NCBI GenBank assembly: GCA_018650445.1
Contig: JABIFX010000160.1
Span: 1 to 37,051 of the forward strand
DNA from: Fidelibacterota bacterium
GTDB taxonomy: Bacteria > Fidelibacterota > UBA8477 > JABMPR01
Reading direction: 5' to 3'
Length of the DNA: 37,051 nucleotides
Each line of letters starts with the position of its first letter. Position 1 is the stretch's first letter. The notes under the pieces are model-generated. The model was not told the origin of the DNA and ran no database searches. It was given only the letters and a program-made list of their open reading frames with translations. The position numbers were made by a program, and so were the translations under genes. This document shows positions 1 to 8,666 of the stretch, in pieces.

Positions 1-735
1 CTGGTTGAGTTGAATGTTGACCACTACTTTTTTGATCTGGCCATGCATCCTGTTGATGAATTTGGTGATCATGATTTTGAAACACCCCAGGCTTTGGATT
101 TAGCCCTCATCAACCAGCATATCAAACAACTGTTGGCCGGTGAAGAAGTAATGACACCATCATATGATTTCAAGACTGGGACGAGAACTTTAGACCAGAT
201 TTCCATGAAGATAAAGCCCACGGATGTGATCCTTATCGATAGTCTCCACGGACTCTACGGTGACATGCTCAATGGGATCGATGAAAGCACAGTCTTCAAA
301 GTATATATTGAAACCTTGCTTCAGATGAAAGGGGTCAACGGAAAATTTATTCGCTGGACCGATTTGAGACTCATGCGTCGCATGATTCGGGATGAACAAC
401 ATCGTGCTTATGATCCACGTCAAACATTGACACACTGGCATTACGTCCGTAATGCAGAACTGAGGAACATCCTACCCTATATCACAACTGCTGATTATGT
501 CATCAATGGAGCAGTTCCCTACGAATTACCAGTGATGCGAAATCGGCTACTGGAACATTTCAAGGAGTGGGAGCAGGACTATAAGGATGATCCCCGTCGC
601 GTAGATGCCTATCTAAGAGCGAAAAGGGTACGGGAAATGCTTGAGTCAGTCACTCCCGTTACCGATGAATCAGCCATTCCTGAAACCTCACATTTTCGGG
701 AGTTTATTGGCGGTAGCATATATGATGTGCACTAG
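1..735 (+). CDS. Uridine kinase / phosphoribulokinase-family P-loop kinase (5' truncated)
   Basis: The reading frame is open to the left edge, so the N-terminus, including the Walker A loop, lies outside the window. What remains matches the central and C-terminal part of the uridine kinase family: an initial VDHYFFDLAMHPVDEFGD stretch (family pattern DxYF..R..P.DE.G..DFE), the FETPQALDL helix, LLAGEEV, and the substrate-binding YDFKTGTR. A VILIDSLHGLYGDM strand corresponds to the family's VIxEGIH segment. Family members phosphorylate nucleosides with ATP or GTP. In many bacteria this variant is fused to an N-terminal TGS/ThrRS-like domain; whether that is so here cannot be seen. The TTG at position 10 is unlikely to be the start because the beta-strand before it is part of the fold. 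A weak terminator-like hairpin follows. The family call is firm, the exact substrate is not. Confidence 0.8.
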   Translation: MVELNVDHYFFDLAMHPVDEFGDHDFETPQALDLALINQHIKQLLAGEEVMTPSYDFKTGTRTLDQISMKIKPTDVILIDSLHGLYGDMLNGIDESTVFKVYIETLLQMKGVNGKFIRWTDLRLMRRMIRDEQHRAYDPRQTLTHWHYVRNAELRNILPYITTADYVINGAVPYELPVMRNRLLEHFKEWEQDYKDDPRRVDAYLRAKRVREMLESVTPVTDESAIPETSHFREFIGGSIYDVH

Positions 736-744
736 CCTTTATCC

Positions 745-767
745 CTGATGATTCATCAGCTTGTTTT
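745..767 (+). terminator. Possible intrinsic terminator after the kinase gene
   Basis: A perfect 6-bp inverted repeat, CTGATG / CATCAG with loop ATT (745-759), lies just after the stop of the kinase gene and is followed by CTTGTTTT. The T tract is interrupted and the stem has few GC pairs, so this is only a weak candidate. Confidence 0.35.
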
Positions 768-822
768 AAATTTGAGCTTTTAGACACAAATAAAAAAGGG
801 GGCTTGAATATAGAGGAAAGCA

Positions 823-2283
823 ATGAACCCGTTATTACGTGTGATATTTTTGATGTTCTGCTTGCAAAAACTGTTTGCTCAAACCCCGTTTGAATCCCTT
901 TTATCAACTCTTGACACGGTTTCCGGTCCAGCCGCCTATAAGCAATCACTTATAGATAGTTTTATGACGAAAGCCCGACAAAGTGCTATACCTATTATTG
1001 AAGACTCTCTCGTGACATTTATACACATGACGGACGCGGAGAATGTTGCTCTCGGTGGTGACTTCACTACCTGGGCAGCAAGTTATAAAACACCTATTAA
1101 CCATATTGACAGCACAAATTTTTGGTATCACCAAGAAGTGTTTGAGCGAAATGCCCGACTGGATTATGCCTTTTATATAGACAGGGAATTCGTCAGGGAT
1201 CAAGAAAACCCCCGAACTGCCACAGGAAGCATTCGCGCTGCATCTGAACTCGCCATGCCCGATTATGAATACCCGGCGGAAATTGAACTCAATGAAGCTG
1301 TACCTGAGGGTCATATGGAAACGATTCTTCTGGAGTATTTCGCCAACGGTATCGATAAATCCTACCGAGTAAATACGTATTTACCTCACGGATATGATTC
1401 ATCAAGGGAAGGAGGTTATCCTGTTGTCTATTTTCAGGATGGGAGTGGATACTTAAGCCAACGTGGAGCGCGAGCACGAAACATCTTCAATAACCTTATT
1501 TTTTATCAAGAAATTGAGCCGGTAATATCAGTCTATGTAAATCCACATAATCGTGGATTAGAATATTTAATGGATCAGAAAGAGACGTATGCTGAATTTT
1601 TTGCTCTGCATCTTACAGCTTATATTGATAGCATGTACAATACGATTGAGAGTCCAGAGGGCCGGCTGGTTATGGGACCATCGTATGGAGGCAATATAAG
1701 TGCGTATATCGCCTACCAGCACTCAGACATATTTGGAAACTGTGGCTTGAATTCAGCTGCATTTCGTCCTTCCTATGAGGTGTTCAGGCTTTTGGCGGAT
1801 GGTCCACCCAAGAATGTAAACTTTTATGCCATCTGGGGAACTTACGAGTATCCCATACATCTCGATCTCCGGGCTTTGAGGGATATACTGCTAGAGAAGG
1901 GCTATACCTTTAACTGGGCTGAATATCCCGAGGGGCATAACTGGGGATTCTGGAGAGCAAGAATTGATGATATCTTAAAATATTTCTATCCGTATATTGA
2001 GGAAGAACCTGTGATTCCACAGAAATTCGTATTACGTCAGAATTACCCTAACCCGTTTAATCCTAATACAACGATTAGCTATGACCTTAAACAGGCAAGC
2101 AGCGTAAGTCTGAAGATATACGATGTCCTGGGTCGCGAAATAAATACCCTGGTCCAGAATCATCAAAACTCTGGTTCATATCAGATTATATTCAGTGCTG
2201 GTGATCTAGCCGGCGGAATATATTACTACCAGCTCGACACGGAGTACTATTCTGGTGTTCGTAAAATGCTCTTACTTAAATGA
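823..2283 (+). CDS. Secreted esterase (enterochelin esterase/esterase D type) with T9SS C-terminal domain
   Basis: A 486-residue secreted alpha/beta hydrolase. Residues 1-20 form a signal peptide ending in LFAQ. Residues about 60-140 resemble the N-terminal beta-sandwich (CBM48/E-set type; LGGDFTTWA) of IroE/Fes-like esterases. The hydrolase domain spans about 160-395, with nucleophile Ser287 in GPSYGGN and His372 in EGHNWGFW. The acid residue is probably in the GTYEY segment. Residues 400-486 are a T9SS-type C-terminal domain beginning at NYPNPFNP (407-414) and ending in a short basic/hydrophobic tail (KMLLLK). AGAGGAAA sits 5 bases before the ATG. The family includes ferric-siderophore, acetyl-xylan and feruloyl esterases; the substrate cannot be read from sequence. 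The protein is probably exported through T9SS and anchored or released outside the cell. Confidence 0.85.
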   Translation: MNPLLRVIFLMFCLQKLFAQTPFESLLSTLDTVSGPAAYKQSLIDSFMTKARQSAIPIIEDSLVTFIHMTDAENVALGGDFTTWAASYKTPINHIDSTNFWYHQEVFERNARLDYAFYIDREFVRDQENPRTATGSIRAASELAMPDYEYPAEIELNEAVPEGHMETILLEYFANGIDKSYRVNTYLPHGYDSSREGGYPVVYFQDGSGYLSQRGARARNIFNNLIFYQEIEPVISVYVNPHNRGLEYLMDQKETYAEFFALHLTAYIDSMYNTIESPEGRLVMGPSYGGNISAYIAYQHSDIFGNCGLNSAAFRPSYEVFRLLADGPPKNVNFYAIWGTYEYPIHLDLRALRDILLEKGYTFNWAEYPEGHNWGFWRARIDDILKYFYPYIEEEPVIPQKFVLRQNYPNPFNPNTTISYDLKQASSVSLKIYDVLGREINTLVQNHQNSGSYQIIFSAGDLAGGIYYYQLDTEYYSGVRKMLLLK

Positions 2284-2293
2284 TGGCTCAAGT

Positions 2294-3070
2294 ATGAATT
2301 TTTTAAAAAAATGGTTTTTCCGTTGGTCATTTATTGATGTCCCGGTTTTTGGTCTGGGTGTGGTACTGGTAATTTATCATATAAACAGCCTGGATGGCGT
2401 TAAAGCAGAAGAGCTCTTTATTGAATCCATTGTTCCTAATATTGGAACTGAATTGTTGGGAGTTTGGCTTAGTGTGAGAATCATTGAGTCCGTGCTGCGG
2501 GTAAGACAAAAACGTAGCCGTTTGCGAGCCCAGCTCATAGATAATATGAATTATCTGGTCACATTAATCCGCAGTATCGCTCCCCATTTTGAGCAGCAAA
2601 CCATTGACCATTTGAGCTCCGAGCTTAAGTGGTTTGAAGAGATGAAGCATTATAGAGTTAGCGGAATTTCAGAGCAAACCATCGGGTTGATCAATGAGGT
2701 GACTAAACTTTATGCTCAGGCTGCCACAGAAGCCACAAAAATCAATCCCTTGCGCGACCAAATCAATGATCTTTTTCTGCTTAATCCCCAAATACTTGAC
2801 AATCGCCTGATGAAAGAACTTCATGATATCTATCGGAGACAGAATTACACGCGAATTGCAGTTAAACGTATTGATTCCAGAATAAAAAGATACAAGGAAA
2901 AGATGGCTGTAGGCGATCAACACCCCGAGTGGCATGGAGAGAAGGAAACTATCTCGAAGATTGAGGAATATTCAGCAGTTTTAAAAGTTTACGTAGCCAT
3001 CACCCTGAATGCGGAAGCTGCTGTAGTTGAAGCTCGCTCTGCGGTCTTGAACCGGGAATACAACTTCTAG
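2294..3070 (+). CDS. Unknown membrane protein with helical cytoplasmic region
   Basis: I do not recognise a family. From the ATG at 2294 the product is 258 residues. Two hydrophobic stretches (about residues 12-30, VPVFGLGVVLVIY, and 44-63, NIGTELLGVWLSVRII) could be membrane helices. The rest is charged and mostly helical, with RQKRSRLRAQ directly after the second helix suggesting a cytoplasmic positive-inside anchor, and K/R/E-rich segments around 170-215 that could form a coiled coil. An upstream in-frame start at 2255 would overlap the esterase tail and adds a non-hydrophobic extension, so 2294 is preferred although its ribosome binding site is weak. It starts 10 bases after the esterase stop and may be cotranscribed with it. 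Confidence 0.6.
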   Translation: MNFLKKWFFRWSFIDVPVFGLGVVLVIYHINSLDGVKAEELFIESIVPNIGTELLGVWLSVRIIESVLRVRQKRSRLRAQLIDNMNYLVTLIRSIAPHFEQQTIDHLSSELKWFEEMKHYRVSGISEQTIGLINEVTKLYAQAATEATKINPLRDQINDLFLLNPQILDNRLMKELHDIYRRQNYTRIAVKRIDSRIKRYKEKMAVGDQHPEWHGEKETISKIEEYSAVLKVYVAITLNAEAAVVEARSAVLNREYNF

Positions 3071-3138
3071 ATAAATCCTGACTCACCATGAAAATAAATT
3101 GATCGCAGAATTTAATTTTGTAGGTTCTCTGATTAATT

Positions 3139-4083
3139 ATGAATGACCAACATCACTTTTACCACAAAAAACAGTTTCGTTGGATGGTTCCATATATCAA
3201 CCGGGCCAAGCAGGTATCATTCCCTGGTTTTGATCGGGTTCCAGTATTCAATGTACTATTATTTTTCTTTAGAGGCATTCGTGATGGCCGCGTGATTTCA
3301 AGAGCGGAGGCAGTCTCCTTCAACCTGGTATTAGCTGTCTTTCCGGCCATCCTCTTTCTATTCACCCTCATCCCATTGATCCCTATTGATGATTTTCAAA
3401 GTGATCTGCTCCTGATGATTCAATCTATTTTACCAGCGAGTACGTATGTAGTAGTTCAGAGGATCATTGAAGATATCATTACTATCAAACATGGTGGATT
3501 GTTGTCATTTGGTTTTGCTTTTGCTTTGGTATTCTCTACCAACGGTATTGTGGCTCTGATTGATGCATTTAATTCGTCAATCCATATTGAGGAAAGTCGG
3601 AGTTGGTTGATGCAGAGAGCTATTGCATTCATTCTTATGGTCTCTCTGGTCACCCTGGTCACAATCGGTGTTTCTCTCATGACGATCACCCACAGACTTA
3701 TGGATTTCCTGGTCCTCAAGGAACTCATGATACAAGGCTGGCTCTATTATATGGTAAATATCGGTAAATGGGTGGTCATCCTGTGTGTTTTCTATTTCGC
3801 TTACTCTTTTCTCTATTATTGGGGCCCTTCCAAAAAAAGCCAATATCGATTCATCTCAGCTGGAGCAAGTCTGGCTACCGCCCTCTCAATTTTGATAACC
3901 ACAGGCTTTGGGTTTTATATTGATCATTTCAGTCGTTATAATGCACTATATGGCTCCATAGGTACCCTACCCATTATCATGCTGATGATTTTTTGTTACG
4001 CTCTCGCCATTATTATTGGTTTTGAGCTTAATATCGGAATTGTAGCCGCCCGCAAAGTTCATCTAACTGAATTAAAATCATAA
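3139..4083 (+). CDS. YihY/BrkB family inner-membrane protein
   Basis: A 314-residue polytopic protein with about six membrane helices. The family hallmark is visible at residues about 54-78, SRAEAVSFNLVLAVFPAILF, the conserved segment of UPF0761 (YihY, BrkB). A second conserved region is near the C-terminus (YNALYGSIGTLPIIMLM, followed by a final helix and an ELN motif: IIIGFELNIG), also typical. BrkB was originally linked to serum resistance in Bordetella and misnamed as RNase BN in E. coli. The real function of the family is unsettled, with transport or envelope roles suggested. No strong Shine-Dalgarno is visible before the ATG. The neighbours do not reveal its job. Confidence 0.9.
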   Translation: MNDQHHFYHKKQFRWMVPYINRAKQVSFPGFDRVPVFNVLLFFFRGIRDGRVISRAEAVSFNLVLAVFPAILFLFTLIPLIPIDDFQSDLLLMIQSILPASTYVVVQRIIEDIITIKHGGLLSFGFAFALVFSTNGIVALIDAFNSSIHIEESRSWLMQRAIAFILMVSLVTLVTIGVSLMTITHRLMDFLVLKELMIQGWLYYMVNIGKWVVILCVFYFAYSFLYYWGPSKKSQYRFISAGASLATALSILITTGFGFYIDHFSRYNALYGSIGTLPIIMLMIFCYALAIIIGFELNIGIVAARKVHLTELKS

Positions 4084-4223
4084 TTCCCCTACTGGACATT
4101 GAACCAGTCCAGGGTGATGCTTCGACCTGTCTGAAAAGCTCTACCATAAGTTGCAAAAATTGCTAGCAAATTACTTTTTAAATAAACGGCTTACATATCC
4201 AATCTATAGAGGGAGAGTAACAC

Positions 4224-4589
4224 ATGCCCAGGATTATTAAATCACCAACAATCATTGAATCAGCAGGTAACAAACCAAAACGCATAGAAGAATTCGTGGG
4301 TCACGTCAATTCTGACCATGGTGAGGTGAGCGTAGCTCGCATGGTGTCACCTGGTGGATGGGTGGAACCAGGCCAGCGACCTGAATTTATGGAAATAACC
4401 CTGGTTTTGAAGGGACATCTTCATGTTGAATATATTGGGGGTGCTTGCGATGTCATGGCCGGACAATCCTTAATCACTGATCCTGGCGAGTGGGTACGTT
4501 ATAGTACCCCGGGGGAGGAGGGCGCTGAGTATGTCGCTGTGTGTCTACCTGCATTCTCTCCAGCAACTGTTCATAGAGATGATGAATAA
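4224..4589 (+). CDS. Small cupin-domain protein
   Basis: A 121-residue single-domain cupin. The beta-barrel core runs from about residue 35 to 110: a first motif around PGGWVEPGQRPEFMEITLVLKG and a second around MAGQSLITDPGEWVRYSTP. The usual first-motif histidines are replaced here (EPGQRPEFME), so a canonical two-His metal site is not evident. The glutamates in EFMEI may supply a ligand, as in ethanolamine-utilisation-like cupins. A clear AGGGAGAG ribosome binding site precedes the ATG. No substrate can be assigned; small cupins of this kind include isomerases, sugar or carboxylate-binding proteins and stress proteins. Confidence 0.75.
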   Translation: MPRIIKSPTIIESAGNKPKRIEEFVGHVNSDHGEVSVARMVSPGGWVEPGQRPEFMEITLVLKGHLHVEYIGGACDVMAGQSLITDPGEWVRYSTPGEEGAEYVAVCLPAFSPATVHRDDE

Positions 4590-4686
4590 CGCTCCAGAGA
4601 AAATTTTTACTTTGATACTCAGGTTTACACGGGAAATTATCATCAAGTAATTATAGTTAAATCAATACACAAGATAGGGGTTTGAA

Positions 4687-5214
4687 ATGAAATGTCCGGC
4701 ATGTGCCAATACACTTGTAGCAACAAAGGTTGGCGAGATCACAGTTGATGTCTGTAAAAATGGTTGTGGTGGTCTCTGGTTTGATAGCCATGAGCTAAAA
4801 CAGGTCAATGAAAGTCATGAGGCCATTGGAGAATCCCTTTTGCAGTTTGAAAAGAAGCCTGGCGTTTCAGTTGATTTCACTCAAAAACGACCCTGTCCCA
4901 AATGTGAGGGAGTGACCATGTTGAAGCATTTCATGAGCATTAAACGGGATGTGGAAGTAGATGAGTGCGGTAATTGTGGGGGGTTCTGGCTGGATGCAGG
5001 TGAATTGGGTCAAATAAGAAATCAATTCAAGACAGAAACTGACAGAACGAAAGCGGCAGAGAGTTATTTCAGCGATACCTTCGGTGAAGAACTGGAGAAA
5101 ATGTTGGATGAAAGTCAGGAAAAGGCCGACAGAGCTCACAGTATTGCCAAGATGTTTCGCTTTTTGCTGCCATCCTATTATATCCCAGGCAAACAAAAGT
5201 GGGGTGCTTTCTAA
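4687..5214 (+). CDS. Zinc-ribbon (zf-TFIIB type) protein with two ribbons
   Basis: A 175-residue protein with two copies of the TFIIB-like zinc ribbon. The first is residues 3-35 (CPAC, then CKNGCGGLWFDSHEL). The second is about residues 76-103 (CPKC, then CGNCGGFWLDAGEL). The GGLWFD/GGFWLD signature after the second Cys pair is the family hallmark. The C-terminal third (about 110-160) is charged and helical. The role of these proteins is largely unknown; a nucleic-acid or zinc-related function is usually presumed. AGGGG lies 6 bases before the ATG. The following YkgJ-type gene begins 5 bases after the stop, so the two metal-binding-Cys proteins are very likely cotranscribed. Confidence 0.85.
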   Translation: MKCPACANTLVATKVGEITVDVCKNGCGGLWFDSHELKQVNESHEAIGESLLQFEKKPGVSVDFTQKRPCPKCEGVTMLKHFMSIKRDVEVDECGNCGGFWLDAGELGQIRNQFKTETDRTKAAESYFSDTFGEELEKMLDESQEKADRAHSIAKMFRFLLPSYYIPGKQKWGAF

Positions 5215-5219
5215 GGTCT

Positions 5220-5864
5220 ATGTCAGAACCTCAGGACTTAGCGGCAGGCAATTTCTCGAACTGGCTTAGGGAAACGCATACAGCGCTAAAAAATGATGCT
5301 GAAACGGATGTACCTTGTGGGGAATGTAATGCCTGTTGTCGATCCTCCTATTTTATCCATATCAAACCCAATGAATTAGATACCCTGTCCCATATTCCAG
5401 ATGAACTTTTATTTCCTGCTCCGGGCTTGCCAGACGGGAATGTGCTTATGGGTTATGATGAGAAGGGTTACTGTCCCATGCTCAAATATGGAACCTGCTT
5501 AATCTATGATCACCGTCCCGCAACCTGTCGCAGCTACGACTGCAGGATATTTCCAGCGACAGGTATTCAGATAAGTGGTAAAGATAAGGTTCTCATTACA
5601 CAGCAGGTTCAACGCTGGAAATTCAATCTAATAGAAGCTGATGAAATCAAGAAACACAAAGCAGTTCAAAAAGCTGCCTCATTTTTGAAGCATAAATCAA
5701 AGCTATTTCCACCTGACGAACTACCAGGCAATCCGACTCAATTAGCCATTATGGCAATCAAGGTTCATGATCTCTTTCTAGAGCAGGAAGAAGCGCCTCT
5801 GGACGATACAAAAAGAGTGGAAGCTGTCATCACAGCCGGGAAAAAATTCGATACTCAGAGTTAA
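5220..5864 (+). CDS. YkgJ-family cysteine-cluster protein
   Basis: A 214-residue protein of the CxxCxxCC family (Fe-S or zinc-binding, formerly UPF0153). The defining motif is C33-GE-C36-NA-CC39/40. Further conserved cysteines follow in GYCPML, GTCLIYDHRPATCRSYDCRIF, the usual second half of the metal site. The biochemical function of the family is not established, though a metal cluster is expected. The start chosen is the ATG at 5220, preceded by AAGG 4 bases upstream. An in-frame ATG at 5199 lies inside the zinc-ribbon gene and adds no conserved sequence. It is probably in an operon with that gene. Confidence 0.85.
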   Translation: MSEPQDLAAGNFSNWLRETHTALKNDAETDVPCGECNACCRSSYFIHIKPNELDTLSHIPDELLFPAPGLPDGNVLMGYDEKGYCPMLKYGTCLIYDHRPATCRSYDCRIFPATGIQISGKDKVLITQQVQRWKFNLIEADEIKKHKAVQKAASFLKHKSKLFPPDELPGNPTQLAIMAIKVHDLFLEQEEAPLDDTKRVEAVITAGKKFDTQS

Positions 5865-5930
5865 TCACCACGGACAAGAAAATTTGACAAAGAATCGATA
5901 TACAAGTCAGCGCAAAGAGATTTTCAGGGA

Positions 5931-5955
5931 AACACTGAATTTGAACGGTGTTTTT
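5931..5955 (+). terminator. Possible intrinsic terminator after the YkgJ gene
   Basis: AACACTG (5931-5937) can pair with CGGTGTT (5946-5952) with one G-U pair and an 8-base loop; the 3' arm runs into TTTTT. It lies between the YkgJ gene and the YaiI gene on the same strand. Confidence 0.4.
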
Positions 5956-5982
5956 CCAATACCCCACAAGGAGCTGAATTAA

Positions 5983-6432
5983 TTGCTGCATATTTATGTC
6001 GATGCTGATGCCTGCCCTGTTAAAAACGAAGTATATCGAGTTGCTGATAGATATGAGCTCAAGGTCACTCTCGTCTCAAATTCCCGGATGCGTGTACCAC
6101 AAAGTGCACGTGTCAAATTGGAAGTTGTCGGTGATGGTTTCGATGAAGCTGATGATTGGATTGTCGAGCATGTACAAGAAGGTGATGTGGTCATCACAGC
6201 GGATATACCTCTGGCTGGACGTTGCATTACGGCTGGAGCTGAGGTCCTGAGTAATTCTGGGAAACGGTTTACAGATGATAATATTGGACAGACCCTGGCA
6301 ACCCGGGATCTACTGGCAGAGTTAAGGGGGGCCGGTGAATTTACAGGTGGTCCACCGCCGCTGACACAGCGAGACCGTTCAGAATTCCTCCAGAAGCTGG
6401 ATGTGGTTGTTCAGTCCATTAGAAGGAGATAA
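5983..6432 (+). CDS. YaiI/YqxD family protein (DUF188)
   Basis: A 149-residue protein covering the whole family. The start HIYVDADACPVKNEV is the hallmark N-terminus, followed by DVVITADIPLAGRCI and an NSGKRFTDDNIGQTLATRDL segment, all conserved in UPF0178 (E. coli YaiI). The acidic VDADACP motif has led to the suggestion of a PIN-like nuclease fold, but activity is unproven. The start is TTG at 5983, with an AAGGAG ribosome binding site 9 bases upstream. No ATG closer to the conserved N-terminus exists. Confidence 0.9.
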   Translation: MLHIYVDADACPVKNEVYRVADRYELKVTLVSNSRMRVPQSARVKLEVVGDGFDEADDWIVEHVQEGDVVITADIPLAGRCITAGAEVLSNSGKRFTDDNIGQTLATRDLLAELRGAGEFTGGPPPLTQRDRSEFLQKLDVVVQSIRRR

Positions 6433-6450
6433 GAAATTGGGGAGGGTAAG

Positions 6451-6912
6451 GTGGTAAATCAAAATATTGTCGAGTCGTTTCTTACAGAAAAAAAACTGGC
6501 ATTGGCGGGAGCTTCTAGAACTGCAGGTAAATTTGGAAACGCCGTGTTTAAAGAGTTAAGCAGTCAAGGCTATGAATTGTTTCTAATTCATCCTGAAGCA
6601 GAAGCAATAAGTGGTGTTACCAGCTATAGATCCCTATCTGAACTTCCAACTGTGGTAGGTGGACTCATTACTGTGATACCACCAGCTCAGACAAAAAAAC
6701 TGGTGCAAGAGGCACATGCTGTTGGGATTAAGAAAGTCTGGATGCAACAAGGCTCGGCATCCGAGGATGCCATTGGGTTTTGCCAGGAGCACGATATGGA
6801 TGTTGTCCACGGGGAATGTATATTGATGTTCGCTCAACCCCAGGGGCTTCATAAATTTCATCATTGGCTTTGGGGTCTTTTTGGAAAACTTCCTAAAGGG
6901 CACCATAATTGA
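6451..6912 (+). CDS. CoA-binding protein (YccU-like Rossmann domain)
   Basis: A 153-residue protein consisting of the CoA-binding domain found in succinyl-CoA synthetase alpha subunits and in stand-alone YccU-type proteins. Visible elements are KKLALAGASRTAGKFGNAVFKEL (Gly-rich nucleotide loop, about residues 10-32), LFLIHPEAEAISG, and VWMQQGSASEDAIGFC followed by HGECILMF. It starts at GTG 6451 after GGAGG, 18 bases after the YaiI gene, and is likely cotranscribed with it. The cellular role of stand-alone members is not known; CoA binding is the family expectation. Confidence 0.88.
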   Translation: MVNQNIVESFLTEKKLALAGASRTAGKFGNAVFKELSSQGYELFLIHPEAEAISGVTSYRSLSELPTVVGGLITVIPPAQTKKLVQEAHAVGIKKVWMQQGSASEDAIGFCQEHDMDVVHGECILMFAQPQGLHKFHHWLWGLFGKLPKGHHN

Positions 6913-7009
6913 TCTCTCAATTGATGTGGTAAATTAGGCACATTGACTGAAAAATGATTGAGGATTTCTCCAATCAGGATAACAACAATCGGGGGTGATT
7001 GGGATTAAC

Positions 7010-7735
7010 ATGTATAAAGAGTACCATGCTCTAGCTCTCCAGATAAAGAACCTGAATCTCGGGGAATACCTGGAATTTGGCTGTGGTGATGGTGGATTTC
7101 TTGATTTTGTCCTGGCTCAGAATAGCTCATATAAAACGATCACTGCTGTTGATATCAATCCTGAATCAGTTGACAAAGCTCAGGAGAAATTGGCTGGGCA
7201 TGACATCCATTTTATTGTAGATAAAAAACTTCCTCTTGATTTAAAGATGAATTCTTTCTCTACAATTACACTTTCAAACACTCTCCATCACCTCCAGAAT
7301 AAAGAATCTGTATTTGCTGAACTCAAAAGACTGATTAAACCAGATGGCGAGATCATCATTACTGAGATGATCAGTAATGAACTTGCTAGACCAGAGCAAA
7401 CCTATTGTCGTTTCCATGCACTGCGGGCTGAGGTGGATCGACTACATGGGATTTTTCATGAAACAACCTATACGGCTAATGAAATCCAAGAGATGATTTC
7501 AGAGGCAGGGCTAAGGATTAGGTCGAAGGCGATATTGCTCAATGCTAAAGAGGCAGTGCCAGATAAAATTGAGGTAGCTGAAATGGAAACCATCATTGAC
7601 AATTTGACTCAGGCTGAAAGTTTGAGACCAGAATTTCTCGCATTGGAAGAAACTGCCAGGAGCATCAAAGCACATTTGCGTCAGTATGGTATCAAGCGGC
7701 CCCGACAACTTTATCTCGCCACCACCACTTATTAG
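7010..7735 (+). CDS. Class I SAM-dependent methyltransferase
   Basis: A 241-residue Rossmann-fold methyltransferase. Motif I is LEFGCGDGGFLDFVL (about residues 22-36). The acidic strand 2 is TAVDINPESVDKAQEKL, and motif IV is TITLSNTLHHLQN, followed by LIKPDGEIIITEM. The histidines in the NTLHHL region are typical of UbiE/small-molecule methyltransferases. A GTG at 6995 would add five residues. The ATG at 7010, with GGGGGTGA about 11 bases upstream, is favoured but not certain. The substrate is unknown and the neighbours give no clear clue. Confidence 0.82.
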   Translation: MYKEYHALALQIKNLNLGEYLEFGCGDGGFLDFVLAQNSSYKTITAVDINPESVDKAQEKLAGHDIHFIVDKKLPLDLKMNSFSTITLSNTLHHLQNKESVFAELKRLIKPDGEIIITEMISNELARPEQTYCRFHALRAEVDRLHGIFHETTYTANEIQEMISEAGLRIRSKAILLNAKEAVPDKIEVAEMETIIDNLTQAESLRPEFLALEETARSIKAHLRQYGIKRPRQLYLATTTY

Positions 7736-7850
7736 TGAGGTCATGTACAAATAGCTGAGCATAATAATTATCAATTCACAGTGTCAGGGACATCACAATC
7801 AGGCCATTTCAAGCTATATTGAATGATCAAAATAATGACAGGACGACTAC

Positions 7851-8666
7851 ATGAATATATCGACATTCTCTAAAATATTTCGCCACAACAAGAGTCTCAT
7901 CGGCATGATCCATGTCCAGGCTCTGCCAGGAACCCCGCAAAACCATCTCTCTGTTTCTGAAATTGCTGCCCAGGCAGTCAAGGAGGCAAAAGTTCTTGCT
8001 GAATATGGCATGCAATCCATCATGCTGGAAAACATGCATGATATTCCCTATTTGAATCGTGAAGTTGGACCGGAAATTATTGCAGCACTGACCCGGATCT
8101 GCTCTGAGGTGCGGGCGGTCACAGATCTACCTCTGGGACTCCAGATCCTCGCCGGGGCAAATCAAGCCGCCCTGTCAGTAGCCCAGTCAGCAGAATTGCA
8201 ATTCATTCGAGCAGAGGGATTTGTATTCGGTCATATGGCTGATGAAGGCTTCCTCCAATCAGATGCAGGTGAGCTTCTTCGTTTTCGGAAGCAAATTGGT
8301 GCTGAACAGATACTTATCTTTACCGATATCAAGAAAAAGCATAGCAGTCATTCCATGACCGCAGATGTATCTCTAGAGGATACCGTAGAAGCGGCTGAAT
8401 TTTTCCTCAGTGATGGTGTGATTATCACGGGCACCCATACAGGCAAGCCGGTGAATCAAGAAGAGCTTGGTCGTGTCTATGCTTCTGCACAGTTGCCAGT
8501 CCTGGTGGGGAGCGGTGTAACACCTAAAGGCCTTCCTGAAATCTTTGATACTGCAGATGCCTTTATTGTGGGCAGCTATTTCAAGCAGGATGGCAATTGG
8601 AAGAATAACCCCGATCCTCAGCGTATCGAAGCTCTGGTTAAGGCACGTCACAGTTTGATTTCATGA
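7851..8666 (+). CDS. BtpA/SgcQ family TIM-barrel protein
   Basis: A 271-residue protein matching the BtpA family along its whole length: SLIGMIHVQALPGTP near the N-terminus, EAKVLAEYGMQSIMLENMHDIPY, LGLQILAGANQAALSVAQ, FIRAEGFVFGHMADEG and VLVGSGVTP. Cyanobacterial BtpA affects photosystem I accumulation. SgcQ of E. coli is in a sugar-PTS locus, and most members, like this one, are in non-photosynthetic bacteria where the enzymatic role is unknown. The phosphate-binding loops (GSGVTP, GSYFK) suggest a phosphorylated substrate. Its stop overlaps the start of the amidohydrolase by ATGA, so translation is probably coupled. Confidence 0.88.
   Translation: MNISTFSKIFRHNKSLIGMIHVQALPGTPQNHLSVSEIAAQAVKEAKVLAEYGMQSIMLENMHDIPYLNREVGPEIIAALTRICSEVRAVTDLPLGLQILAGANQAALSVAQSAELQFIRAEGFVFGHMADEGFLQSDAGELLRFRKQIGAEQILIFTDIKKKHSSHSMTADVSLEDTVEAAEFFLSDGVIITGTHTGKPVNQEELGRVYASAQLPVLVGSGVTPKGLPEIFDTADAFIVGSYFKQDGNWKNNPDPQRIEALVKARHSLIS

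Noticed and set aside
4092-4112. CTGGAC / GTCCAG inverted repeat after the BrkB gene.
   Set aside because: No T tract follows, and the 9-base loop is large; not a convincing terminator.
5884-5904. TTGACA followed by TATACA upstream of the YaiI gene.
   Set aside because: Only 9 bases separate them, too short for a sigma70 promoter.
6955-6976. TGATTG / CAATCA inverted repeat before the methyltransferase gene.
   Set aside because: AT-rich, 10-base loop and no T tract; no function can be argued.
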